Shown here: positions 14,277 to 20,890 of the stretch, one piece after another | How the letters are laid out: each line of letters opens with the position of its first letter | Numbering within the stretch: position 1 is the stretch's first letter | Origin: CAJPQU01 sp052170475 | Lineage (GTDB): Bacteria; Bacillota; Negativicutes; Selenomonadales; Selenomonadaceae | DNA: 64,000 nt | Direction of reading: 5' to 3' | NCBI GenBank assembly: GCA_052170475.1 | Contig: JBQNAL010000001.1 | Location: 62,001 to 126,000, forward strand | Position numbers and translations under genes: made by a program | Notes under the pieces: model-generated | What the model saw: only the letters and a program-made list of their open reading frames with translations | Told to the model about the DNA's origin: nothing | Databases searched by the model: none

Positions 14277-15740
14277 ATGCCATTAAAAAATGTGTTGCCC
14301 ATCAATCCCGTGGTCAATGTTATCGTCAATCTTTCGACGATTTCCGCGCCGCGAAAGGCCTTTAATTTGGCTTGCCTGATGGGAGACGTGGGAAGCGTAG
14401 CAGATTTCGATACCGCCCGCGTCGTCACCTATGACAGCTTGGAGGCGATTTTACAAGCCGGATTTAAGACGTCCGACCGTCTCTACCAAGCGGCCAGTCT
14501 GCTGCTTGGTCAGCAAAAGAAGCCGCCGCTCGTAGCCATCGGAAAGGTGGGGCAAACGGTGCGAAAGACCGCCGGACGAAACACCTACACGGTTACGAAT
14601 AAGGGAGCCAACGGGAACAAAGTCACCTTCGAGGGAAAGACCTTCACCGCCGGAACGGCGTTCCAAGTGGGCGCGGACGAGGCGGAGACGGCGGCGAACC
14701 TTGCCGAGGCGTTGTCTTCTGACAGCGACATCAAGAGCATTTACGCGGTAGTTGCCGATGGCGTCGTGATCACGGTGACGGAGCTCGCAGCGGGCGAGGG
14801 ACATACCCCGGGCGCTATGACGGCCACCGGGAATCTTGCCATTTCCGCCGGAACCGCGACGACAAGCCAAATGGTCAAGGCGAAAGAAACGCCGATGGAA
14901 ACCATGCAGGCGTGCCGACAGGCCAACTATGAGTGGTACGTCGGTATCTACTGCGGCGATATGACGGACGACCAGATCGAGGAGGTCGCGCAATATGTAG
15001 AGAGCGCAACGCCGGACACGGTATTCGCCTACACTACGCAAAAGGAAAAGGTCAAACAGGCGTCCGACGGCGGAATTTTCTCTCGCCTCCAGTCCCGCCA
15101 GTACCGCCGGTCTATCGGGCAGTATTCCACCTCCCACAAGGACGCTATCGCCGCCGTGGTCGGCTGGGCGATGGGCGCGATGACCGGCACCATCAACAGC
15201 GCCTACACGCTGGCTTATAAGACGGAGGTGGGCGTACAGGCGGAAAACTATATGCAGACCTTCACGTCGAATGATGTCAACACCGTCAAGGGCTTTAACG
15301 GCAACCTCTACATCAACCGAGGAACGTACTACAACATCTTTGAAGAGGGGAAGATGGCGGACGGCTCGTGGTTTGACGAGATCATCTACCTCGACAAAAT
15401 GAAGAACGATATGCAGCTTGGGATCATGGATCTTTTGGTGCAGAACAACAAGCTGCCCCAAACCGAAGCGGGCATGACGCGGATTAAAAACGCCCTGAAG
15501 GAAGTTTGCGAAAGCTACAATCGTATCGGCTTCATCGCGCCGGGGGTCTGGAAGTCCAATGACATCATGCGGCTGACTTATGGTGATACGCTCCCCGGGG
15601 GGTACTTCATCCAGAGTGAGCCGGTGGACGAGCAGCTTCAGGCGGATCGGGACGCTCGAAAAGCGCCGCCGATTTACGTCTGCCTGAAGTTAGCCGGAGC
15701 CATCCACCACGTCACCGTACAGGCCGACGTCAATCGCTAA
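14277..15740 (+). CDS. Contractile tail sheath (DUF3383 family)
   Basis: A 487-residue sheath subunit. The family start PVVNVIVNLSTISAPRKAFN is present, followed by a beta insertion (YTVTNKGANGNKVTFEGK), a central GIYCGDMTDDQIEEVAQYV section and a C-terminal DARKAPPIYVCLKLAGAIH. It would polymerise around the tube and contract on infection, marking the phage as a myovirus. An aggagga site precedes the ATG. Confidence 0.88.
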   Translation: MPLKNVLPINPVVNVIVNLSTISAPRKAFNLACLMGDVGSVADFDTARVVTYDSLEAILQAGFKTSDRLYQAASLLLGQQKKPPLVAIGKVGQTVRKTAGRNTYTVTNKGANGNKVTFEGKTFTAGTAFQVGADEAETAANLAEALSSDSDIKSIYAVVADGVVITVTELAAGEGHTPGAMTATGNLAISAGTATTSQMVKAKETPMETMQACRQANYEWYVGIYCGDMTDDQIEEVAQYVESATPDTVFAYTTQKEKVKQASDGGIFSRLQSRQYRRSIGQYSTSHKDAIAAVVGWAMGAMTGTINSAYTLAYKTEVGVQAENYMQTFTSNDVNTVKGFNGNLYINRGTYYNIFEEGKMADGSWFDEIIYLDKMKNDMQLGIMDLLVQNNKLPQTEAGMTRIKNALKEVCESYNRIGFIAPGVWKSNDIMRLTYGDTLPGGYFIQSEPVDEQLQADRDARKAPPIYVCLKLAGAIHHVTVQADVNR

Positions 15741-15755
15741 GAGAGGAGGAACAAC

Positions 15756-16196
15756 ATGCCGAACGTAAGCACATACAGCTTTACCGACGTCAACGCCACC
15801 ATTTCCCACCCCGCCTATGGGTCGTATTCCATTCAAGGGGAGGGCATCGGCGACATGACCATCTCGAAGACTACGGATCGGTCGTCTCATGACGTGGCGG
15901 CGGACGGCGCTATCATGGTTTCCAAAACCGCCGGAAATAACGGCAGTATCGCCATCAATGCCCAGCAGACCAGCTCCCTGCATAAGTTTTTACAGGGGCT
16001 TTTTAATTACTGCTGGCAAGCGGACACTTCGGAATGGGCGCAGATCAGCATGACCGTAGAAGCGCCGAAGATGGGGAAAACGTATTACTGCACCGGCGGT
16101 TCCTTCGTCAAGGAGCCGGATGAGCCGTTCCAAAGCCAAGGGCAGCGGGTTTCTTGGTCTATTCTCTTCGCCGACATTCAGCGGATTCAGGTATAA
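15756..16196 (+). CDS. Tail tube protein (DUF3277 family)
   Basis: A 146-residue beta-sandwich protein with YSFTDVNATISHPAYGSY at its start and RVSWSILFADIQRIQV at its end, features of DUF3277 tubes. It follows the sheath gene as in most myophages. Its strong agaggagga ribosome site suits an abundant structural protein. Confidence 0.85.
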   Translation: MPNVSTYSFTDVNATISHPAYGSYSIQGEGIGDMTISKTTDRSSHDVAADGAIMVSKTAGNNGSIAINAQQTSSLHKFLQGLFNYCWQADTSEWAQISMTVEAPKMGKTYYCTGGSFVKEPDEPFQSQGQRVSWSILFADIQRIQV

Positions 16197-16208
16197 GGAG
16201 GGCATATC

Positions 16209-16646
16209 ATGAAACGACAGACGAAAAAGACGGTAACCGTACAGGGGCGCACCTTTGAAATTCGCTCCTTTGACGCCATGACAGGGAGCTACATCGCCTA
16301 TCTGCTCTTGGAGAAAATGCTGCCCCGGGGCATGGAAAAAGCGATGACCGCCGAGGGGGTTTCTGCGCTTCCTGCCGGTCGGCAGCCGATGAGCAAGGCC
16401 GAATTTACGGCGCTTCAAAAGGATGTGCTGTCCGTGGTGGGAGAAGTTCTCCCCGCCAGGATGGCGCCCATCTTAAACGAAAATGGAAGCTGGGGCGTTG
16501 CAGATATGGAAGACAATCCGCTTTTGGTGCTCATCCTGACGGTGCAGGCGCTGGCCTTTAACATCGGCGGTTTTTTCGGCGGCGGCGGCTTGAAGGAATT
16601 GCAAACCGCCCTCTCCGATATAGTCCCGCCGAATATGCCAACGTAA
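16209..16646 (+). CDS. Tail assembly chaperone, short form (G)
   Basis: A 145-residue chaperone-like protein (VQGRTFEIRSFDAMTGSY at the start) lying between the tube and tape-measure regions, the usual place of tail assembly chaperones that coat the tape measure during tail building. A T TTT TTC heptamer at 16571-16577, followed by an open -1 frame to 16813, indicates that a longer form is made by programmed frameshifting. Confidence 0.75.
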   Translation: MKRQTKKTVTVQGRTFEIRSFDAMTGSYIAYLLLEKMLPRGMEKAMTAEGVSALPAGRQPMSKAEFTALQKDVLSVVGEVLPARMAPILNENGSWGVADMEDNPLLVLILTVQALAFNIGGFFGGGGLKELQTALSDIVPPNMPT

Positions 16647-16813
16647 ATGCTTGGCTCTATGCGCCCGTCATCGCCGGACGCTGGCGGCAGCATGAACTTT
16701 GGGACGGCACCTATACGTTAGACGACCTGCTCGACGTCCACGAGATCATGACCGTTGAGCAGGAAAACCGTTTCCGGGCGGAGGAAGCCGCCGAGCGCGA
16801 AGGGGCGCGGTGA
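16571..16813 (+). CDS. Chaperone extension reached by -1 frameshift (GT form)
   Basis: The heptamer t ttt ttc (16571-16577) is in the zero frame as ggT TTT TTC, a classic slippery site. The -1 frame has no stop from there to TGA at 16811-16813 and encodes protein-like sequence (EYANVNAWLYAPVIAGRW, then HELWDGTYTLDDLLDVHE) without a start codon of its own. The fused product would be 201 residues. G/GT pairs made this way are conserved in long-tailed phages. Site efficiency is not known. Confidence 0.75.
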   Translation, partial: FFRRRRLEGIANRPLRYSPAEYANVNAWLYAPVIAGRWRQHELWDGTYTLDDLLDVHEIMTVEQENRFRAEEAAEREGAR

Positions 16814-16825
16814 GGAGGTGAGCGT

Positions 16826-17692
16826 ATGGAACAGCCGCTATGGATGCCGAAGCGACGAATTGAGGTCGCCTATCGTCGGTCGCTTCTGCGCTTGGCTGAA
16901 GCGATCATCCGGCAAATGGATATGGTGAATGACCTCCCCGCGCTTACCCGTGCGCTGGGAGGACTTGTCGGGGACGAGACGTTCAATCGTTTCGCCGAGG
17001 CAGCGGCCATGAAAATGGTCACGGGGCTATTTTCTGACCAAGGCCGCACATGGCGGGAGGCGGCGAGAAGGAACAGCCAAGGACGACGGATGTACGAAGC
17101 CCTGAAAAGAGAAATGGACGGTCCCGTTGGCTATCGGGTGCGGGCGATAACCGCCGAGAACGCGAACCTCATTCGCACCCTGCCCGCCCTCATCGCGCAG
17201 GACGTCACCGACTATATCGCCCGCGAGGCGGCGAAGGGGCGAAGACCAGAAGCCATCGAGGAGGAAATACGGCGGATGTTTCCCAGCCATACGAAAGCCC
17301 GGGCAAAGCTCATCGCCTGGACGGAGGTTTCCAAAGCGCAGACGAGCCTTATACAGGCTCGGGCAGAGGTTTTCGGTTGGGATTGGTACGCATGGTGTCC
17401 CGTAGGAGGCGGGCAGGGTGACGGGCGGACGCGTTCCAGTCACCGCAAAATGAGTGACGTATTGGTGAATTGGCGAGATCCGCCTGCGCCGGAAGACTTG
17501 TTCCCGCTGCACCGAAAAGACGGGATGCCGTATCATAACGCATTGGGGCATTATCATGCCGGGTGCTGCCCAAATTGTCGGTGCTACCCGGAGCCGGTCG
17601 TCGATTTAGACCTCCTCGATTGGCCGATGAAGATATATCGCAATGGGGCGATTGGTCGGGTAACGAGAAAGCAGTTTGAGGGGATGATGTGA
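16826..17692 (+). CDS. MuF-like minor head protein, located in the tail module
   Basis: A 288-residue Mu gpF/SPP1 gp7-like protein. The N-terminal half is helical; the C-terminal half has the conserved core AKLIAWTEVSKAQTSL, WYAWCPVGG and RSSHRKMSD, followed by HAGCCPNCRC, the Cys/His cluster typical of MuF domains. Such proteins are packaged in capsids and normally sit behind the portal gene. Here the gene lies between the tail chaperone and a T gene, while only a deleted remnant (8313) remains behind the portal, suggesting relocation. Start ATG has a ggaggtgag site. Confidence 0.8.
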   Translation: MEQPLWMPKRRIEVAYRRSLLRLAEAIIRQMDMVNDLPALTRALGGLVGDETFNRFAEAAAMKMVTGLFSDQGRTWREAARRNSQGRRMYEALKREMDGPVGYRVRAITAENANLIRTLPALIAQDVTDYIAREAAKGRRPEAIEEEIRRMFPSHTKARAKLIAWTEVSKAQTSLIQARAEVFGWDWYAWCPVGGGQGDGRTRSSHRKMSDVLVNWRDPPAPEDLFPLHRKDGMPYHNALGHYHAGCCPNCRCYPEPVVDLDLLDWPMKIYRNGAIGRVTRKQFEGMM

Positions 17693-17693
17693 C

Positions 17694-18059
17694 GTGGCAA
17701 GTGGTCTTGAGCGCGTAGCAATCGGCCTCATGGCGCTTTCCATGCGGCTGGATACCATCGCCATACGGCGCGGGCTGACACTGGACGCAAAGTGGGACGA
17801 GAGCAAGCACCCACGCCAGCCTGATGGCAGGTTTGGATCGGGTGCAGGGAAGCGTAAGTTTGACCGTAAGCGAAAACGTTCGACGTTTAAGCTGTCTAAG
17901 AGCGAGTACGCCCGTGTGATGAGCGAATTAAACACCCATCTGACGAAAGGGGAACGAAAAAAGAAAAATATTCAAAGAGCGATAGGGGATTACATTTACA
18001 GCATCGAGAATGGAGGATTTGACAATTATCGTATTGTTGCTAAAATAAAAATCGACTAA
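17694..18059 (+). CDS. Stand-alone T (toxin-like) protein, copy 3
   Basis: A 121-residue protein built like copy 2: amphipathic start (SGLERVAIGLMALSMRLD), DAKWDESKHPRQPDGRFG linker, basic region, then LSKSEYARVMSELNTHLT and ENGGFDNYRIVAKIKID. It starts one base after the MuF stop (tga c gtg), so translation is probably coupled to MuF. In many phages MuF and toxin are a single polypeptide; here they are separate. The C-terminal sequence is closest to the portal-fused copy. Confidence 0.6.
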   Translation: MASGLERVAIGLMALSMRLDTIAIRRGLTLDAKWDESKHPRQPDGRFGSGAGKRKFDRKRKRSTFKLSKSEYARVMSELNTHLTKGERKKKNIQRAIGDYIYSIENGGFDNYRIVAKIKID

Positions 18060-18078
18060 GATTTTCGGAGGTGGGCGC

Positions 18079-18312
18079 ATGATACCCGAAGAAGAAACTG
18101 TCGGCGTTGAGAGACGGCTTGTGAAAATGTTGCGCGAGATATGGGATCATGATGATTTCGTTCTTTGGGTTCGTGCGTGCCTAAAAACAGATGAAGAGCG
18201 AGAGTGGGTCATGCAAGCGTATGACGATGGTGAATTACTTGACAGCGATGATGTAGCCCTATATGCGCTCGACATCCACAATGACCGAGAAGGGCTGACG
18301 GACGAAACATAA
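18079..18312 (+). CDS. I3, putative immunity protein for T copy 3
   Basis: A 77-residue acidic protein resembling I1 most (same MLREIWDHDDF and CLKTDEER core, and ALDIHNDRE end). It follows T3 by 19 bases with the shared gattttcggagg leader. The subtype match I1/I3 with T1/T3, and I2/I4 with the T2 type, supports specific pairing. Confidence 0.55.
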   Translation: MIPEEETVGVERRLVKMLREIWDHDDFVLWVRACLKTDEEREWVMQAYDDGELLDSDDVALYALDIHNDREGLTDET

Positions 18313-18327
18313 AAAAACATGCTGAAT

Positions 18328-18359
18328 AACCGCTTGCACAAAGGTGTAGGCGGTTTTTT
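18328..18359 (+). terminator. Terminator after I3
   Basis: A 12-base stem (aaccgcttgcac with gtgtaggcggtt, two wobble pairs), aaag loop, then six T residues. Confidence 0.85.
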
Positions 18360-18420
18360 ATTCCGTGGAAAATTAACGGATTTGACAATTACCGTATTTT
18401 GCATAGAATGGAAATATACT
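18359..18420 (+). pseudogene. Fossil 3' end of a T gene
   Basis: From ttccgtggaaaa to gaaatatactga this matches bases 8687-8746, the last 20 codons of T copy 2, with one extra t that breaks the frame. It joins abruptly to the terminator's T run. Only the 3' end of T plus its I gene was copied here. Confidence 0.75.
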
Positions 18421-18440
18421 GATTTTCGGAGGGATGTTCC

Positions 18441-18668
18441 GTGTTTACTTTGCCAGAGCCGATAGGGGTTGAAAAGGAATTAGTGGATATGCTTCGCCAA
18501 ATGTGGGATCATTATGATTTCATTTTAGGGACGCGCCTTTGTCTTAAAACTGATGAAGAGCGCAGATGGATGATTGAGGCGATTAAATCAGGGGAAGTTC
18601 AGACTACGTCTGATATAAGTCAATACTCATGGCAGATTCATGAGGATCGAGAGAAGGGGAACGATTGA
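18441..18668 (+). CDS. I4, orphan putative immunity protein
   Basis: A 75-residue protein nearly identical to I2 (MFTLPEPIGVEKELVDML start) with the same GTG start and leader. Its own T gene is reduced to a fossil, so it is an immunity orphan, which in toxin systems would protect against siblings or related phages. Confidence 0.55.
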   Translation: MFTLPEPIGVEKELVDMLRQMWDHYDFILGTRLCLKTDEERRWMIEAIKSGEVQTTSDISQYSWQIHEDREKGND

Positions 18669-18677
18669 TAATGTTGG

Positions 18678-18758
18678 ATGGAGCGATTAGGGACGGCGCG
18701 GGCGAATGTGATTGTCATGGGCATTGAGAAAGTCCGCCGGGAATTGGACGAAGCGTAA
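18678..18758 (+). pseudogene. Short gene fragment
   Basis: A 26-residue frame (ERLGTARANVIVMGIEKVRR and a short acidic end) that resembles the C-terminus of a longer protein. No ribosome site stands out. It directly precedes a terminator and may be the leftover 3' end of a displaced phage gene. Confidence 0.35.
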
Positions 18759-18760
18759 CG

Positions 18761-18792
18761 AAAAAAGCACTCTCATACGAGGGTGCTTTTTT
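18761..18792. terminator. Bidirectional terminator between the T/I set and the repressor
   Basis: Stem aaaaaagcactctc with gagggtgctttttt around atac. A- and T-runs on either side let it serve the plus-strand unit and the minus-strand repressor gene. Confidence 0.9.
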
Positions 18793-18822
18793 GGTGCGGC
18801 TTATTTGATAGGTGGCTATATT

Positions 18823-19449
18823 CTAAAAGGGGATCTCGTCTTTAGAGAAGATATTGGGGCATGGGCGTGATAGATCGTCATCTAAATACTGTTCAATGAA
18901 CAAGTTTACGCCAGAAGCAGAATTGGTTAAAAGGATGTATAACTCATCAATTTGTTTAATGGAGGTGTTGTTTGCGATGTATAGAAACTTGTTATTCAAA
19001 AAGACGAAAAGAGCGATTTCGACATCTTGGTTCGGGGATATGAGTTTAGCAATTAAGTATCCGCCTTGGCTATAACCAACAAAGTAAGATTCAGTTTCTG
19101 CAAACTTATAGGTTTTATATTGGGGAAGGTCTTGGAGGTTAAAGCAATCATCAAATCTTTGCCAATCAAATGTTTCCCACGTTAAATGCCGATCATTGGT
19201 ATCGGCAATCAGTTTTTCTACAAGGGCATGAATTTGGGATTTTGAGCCTTCGTTTTTAAGGAGTAATTCATCTAAGGTCACATCAAATATTTTAGCCAGT
19301 TTATTCAGTGCTTCGGGGTCGTTGGGGACGACATTATTCGTTTCGTAATAGCTGATGGCACGCTGTGTTACCCCTAATGCCTTAGCCACGTCGGTCTGCG
19401 TTAAATGGTTTTTCTCACGTAAAGATTTTAGTTTTTCTCCGAATAGCAT
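18823..19449 (-). CDS. XRE-family repressor
   Basis: A 208-residue protein with an N-terminal XRE helix-turn-helix (GEKLKSLREKNHLTQTDVAK, then ALGVTQRAISYYE) in residues 4-60 and a C-terminal domain of unknown type rich in Phe, Tyr and Asn. There is no LexA-like cleavage pair evident. It is the only minus-strand prophage gene in the window and is transcribed away from the antirepressor cassette, across a promoter region with inverted repeats. It probably controls that cassette. Base composition is more A/T-rich than neighbours, a sign of separate origin. Confidence 0.8.
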   Translation of the reverse strand: MLFGEKLKSLREKNHLTQTDVAKALGVTQRAISYYETNNVVPNDPEALNKLAKIFDVTLDELLLKNEGSKSQIHALVEKLIADTNDRHLTWETFDWQRFDDCFNLQDLPQYKTYKFAETESYFVGYSQGGYLIAKLISPNQDVEIALFVFLNNKFLYIANNTSIKQIDELYILLTNSASGVNLFIEQYLDDDLSRPCPNIFSKDEIPF

Positions 19450-19466
19450 AGCGCCTCACCTCTTTC

Positions 19467-19552
19467 GTATACATTATAAACAAGCGTGGGCTGTTTAGCA
19501 AAGAAAAATAATATACAATTCCATGTTGACAAAATATACGATATGGTATATT
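19467..19552. promoter_or_regulatory. Divergent promoters and operator candidates
   Basis: Plus strand: ttgaca (19526-19531) with tggtatatt giving an extended -10 at 19544-19552. Minus strand: tataat (complement of 19473-19478) with ttgcta 17 bases upstream (19496-19501). A perfect inverted repeat aatatac-N6-gtatatt (19533-19552) overlaps the plus-strand spacer and -10. A further aatatac half-site is at 19510-19516 and a gtatac palindrome at 19467-19472. These are likely repressor sites. Confidence 0.65.
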
Positions 19553-19577
19553 CTTTCTAAAGAAGGGGGGTGATAAC

Positions 19578-19769
19578 ATGAAAATCGTTAGACCAAATCT
19601 GCGACTGAGCCTAAAACTTGGCGGGTTAGCAAGGGCGCACAGCGCTATGCAAGAGGTTTCGGTAGCAGAATATATCGGGAACTTAGTGTACGATGATTTG
19701 AAGAAACGCTACCCCGATTGGATGGCGGATGTGCCGCGAGAGGACGCGTTCATTCCGCTAAAAAAATAG
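19578..19769 (+). CDS. Small Arc-like ribbon-helix-helix protein
   Basis: A 63-residue protein with a short strand (NLRLSLKL) followed by two helices (GLARAHSAMQEVSVAEYIGN), which fits an Arc/Mnt-type ribbon-helix-helix. An agaaggggggtg ribosome site precedes the ATG. It is first in the operon with the antirepressor, the same place that arc holds before ant in P22, and may repress its own promoter. Confidence 0.55.
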   Translation: MKIVRPNLRLSLKLGGLARAHSAMQEVSVAEYIGNLVYDDLKKRYPDWMADVPREDAFIPLKK

Positions 19770-19859
19770 AAGTTCCGCCTTTGCCTTTAGCCAGTCAGGG
19801 GCGAAACTTCTCAGAACCAACCAGAACGGATGGTAAGTTCATTATACCATCCTTTCTGG
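19769..19859 (+). promoter_or_regulatory. Paired hairpins between Arc-like gene and antirepressor
   Basis: First stem: gaagttccgcc (19769-19779) with ggcgaaacttc (19800-19810), one mismatch. Second: ccagaacggatggta (19821-19835) with taccatcctttctgg (19845-19859), one mismatch. The second ends ten bases before the antirepressor's ribosome site. A similar pair precedes the antirepressor at 31632. Confidence 0.6.
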
Positions 19860-19881
19860 GGAAAAGAAAGGACGAAAAACG

Positions 19882-20625
19882 ATGAAAGAGATTATCACGA
19901 TTGGTAACGTGAGTGGCTACGTTGCCAAAGATGGCATCGCGTGGCTGAATGCTGGGGATGTAGCACGCGGATGGGGCTTCGTAAAGACAGAAACTAAAGA
20001 TGGTAAGACTTATGAAAGTATCAGATGGGCGCGAGTAAATGGGTATCTCCAAGAATTTGGTTTTCGACCACAAGTGGGCGAAAACGATTTCCTGCCTGAG
20101 AACATGGTCTATCGCCTTGGCTTCAAAGCGAATAACGAGCGGGCGCAGGCGTTTCAAGCGAAACTGGCGGATGAAGTTCTCCCCGCTATCCGCAAGACCG
20201 GCTCGTACAGCGCTATCCCGAAAGAACGCAACGAGTTCAAGGAGCAGGAACTCAAGGCGCGTATGCTGAACGCGCGTGTGCGTGAGTCGAACCAGTACCT
20301 CAAGATCGCCGCGCAGATCGACATCCCCGAGTACCGCTATATCCTGCAAGCGAAATCGGCAGAGGCTCTCAACGGCGGAGTTCCTGTCCTGCCCTTGCAG
20401 GAAGTCGAGCGCAAGACCTACTCCGCAACGGAGATCGGTGCGATGTTTGGCGTGTCGGCAAACAAGATCGGCAAGGTGGCGAACGCCCACAAGCTGAAGA
20501 CGTCGGAATATGGGAAGCTCTTTTACAGCAAATCGGAGCATAGCGTGAAGGAAGTCGAGACGTGGCGGTATTACGAGAGCGCCATTCCTGTGTTTGAAAA
20601 GATTTTCGGACGGGAGGCGGCGTAG
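19882..20625 (+). CDS. Phage antirepressor 1 (BRO-N-like N-terminus, shared C-terminus)
   Basis: A 247-residue antirepressor-type protein. Residues 1-115 look like a BRO-N/antirepressor N-terminal domain (VYRLGFKANNERAQAFQ, then LADEVLPAIRKTGSY, the standard domain end). A helical connector follows, then a C-terminal domain (YSATEIGAMFGVSANKIGK) with a winged-helix look. The last 120 residues are the same as in the antirepressor at 31632, and 274 bases are identical, while the N-termini are unrelated. Its likely role is to inactivate a repressor and trigger lytic growth. Confidence 0.8.
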   Translation: MKEIITIGNVSGYVAKDGIAWLNAGDVARGWGFVKTETKDGKTYESIRWARVNGYLQEFGFRPQVGENDFLPENMVYRLGFKANNERAQAFQAKLADEVLPAIRKTGSYSAIPKERNEFKEQELKARMLNARVRESNQYLKIAAQIDIPEYRYILQAKSAEALNGGVPVLPLQEVERKTYSATEIGAMFGVSANKIGKVANAHKLKTSEYGKLFYSKSEHSVKEVETWRYYESAIPVFEKIFGREAA

Positions 20626-20627
20626 TC

Positions 20628-20816
20628 ATGACAATGGAGCAGCTTGCTATGCGTCACGCCATTCCGAGTGAGCCTGTTCGAGATATGATTGCTTGGCTGA
20701 TGGCGCGTCACCTTGCCGTAGGAGATGTCTTGATTACGGGCATTATCATTTACCACTACGGTTTTATCATGGGCAAACGTGCAGACCGCGCCCACCGCAA
20801 GTACGGAAAGAAGTAG
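20628..20816 (+). CDS. Small protein after antirepressor 1
   Basis: A 62-residue protein with a hydrophobic stretch (VLITGIIIYHYGFIMGKR) and a basic end (ADRAHRKYGKK). The ending GxIMGKRxxRARRK-like also closes the small protein at 32366 that follows antirepressor 2. Start codon ATG overlaps the identical 3' repeat of the antirepressors. Function unknown. Confidence 0.6.
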   Translation: MTMEQLAMRHAIPSEPVRDMIAWLMARHLAVGDVLITGIIIYHYGFIMGKRADRAHRKYGKK

Positions 20817-20833
20817 ACAACAATTTCACAATG

Positions 20834-20860
20834 AACCCGCTCATTCTGGGCGGGTTTTCT
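20834..20860 (+). terminator. Terminator before the tape-measure gene, duplicate of 9201
   Basis: Stem aacccgc (20834-20840) with gcgggtt (20850-20856) and trailing T residues, then tatgtccaaaaa and a strong ribosome site, nearly the sequence found at 9201-9255. Confidence 0.7.
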
Positions 20861-20890
20861 TATGTCCAAAAATCGAAAGGAGGTGAGCCA

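Noticed and set aside
20693..20890. Longer N-terminus for the tape-measure protein
   Set aside because: The frame is open upstream, but it crosses a terminator and the preceding small gene; the ATG at 20891 has a good ribosome site and the family-like start.
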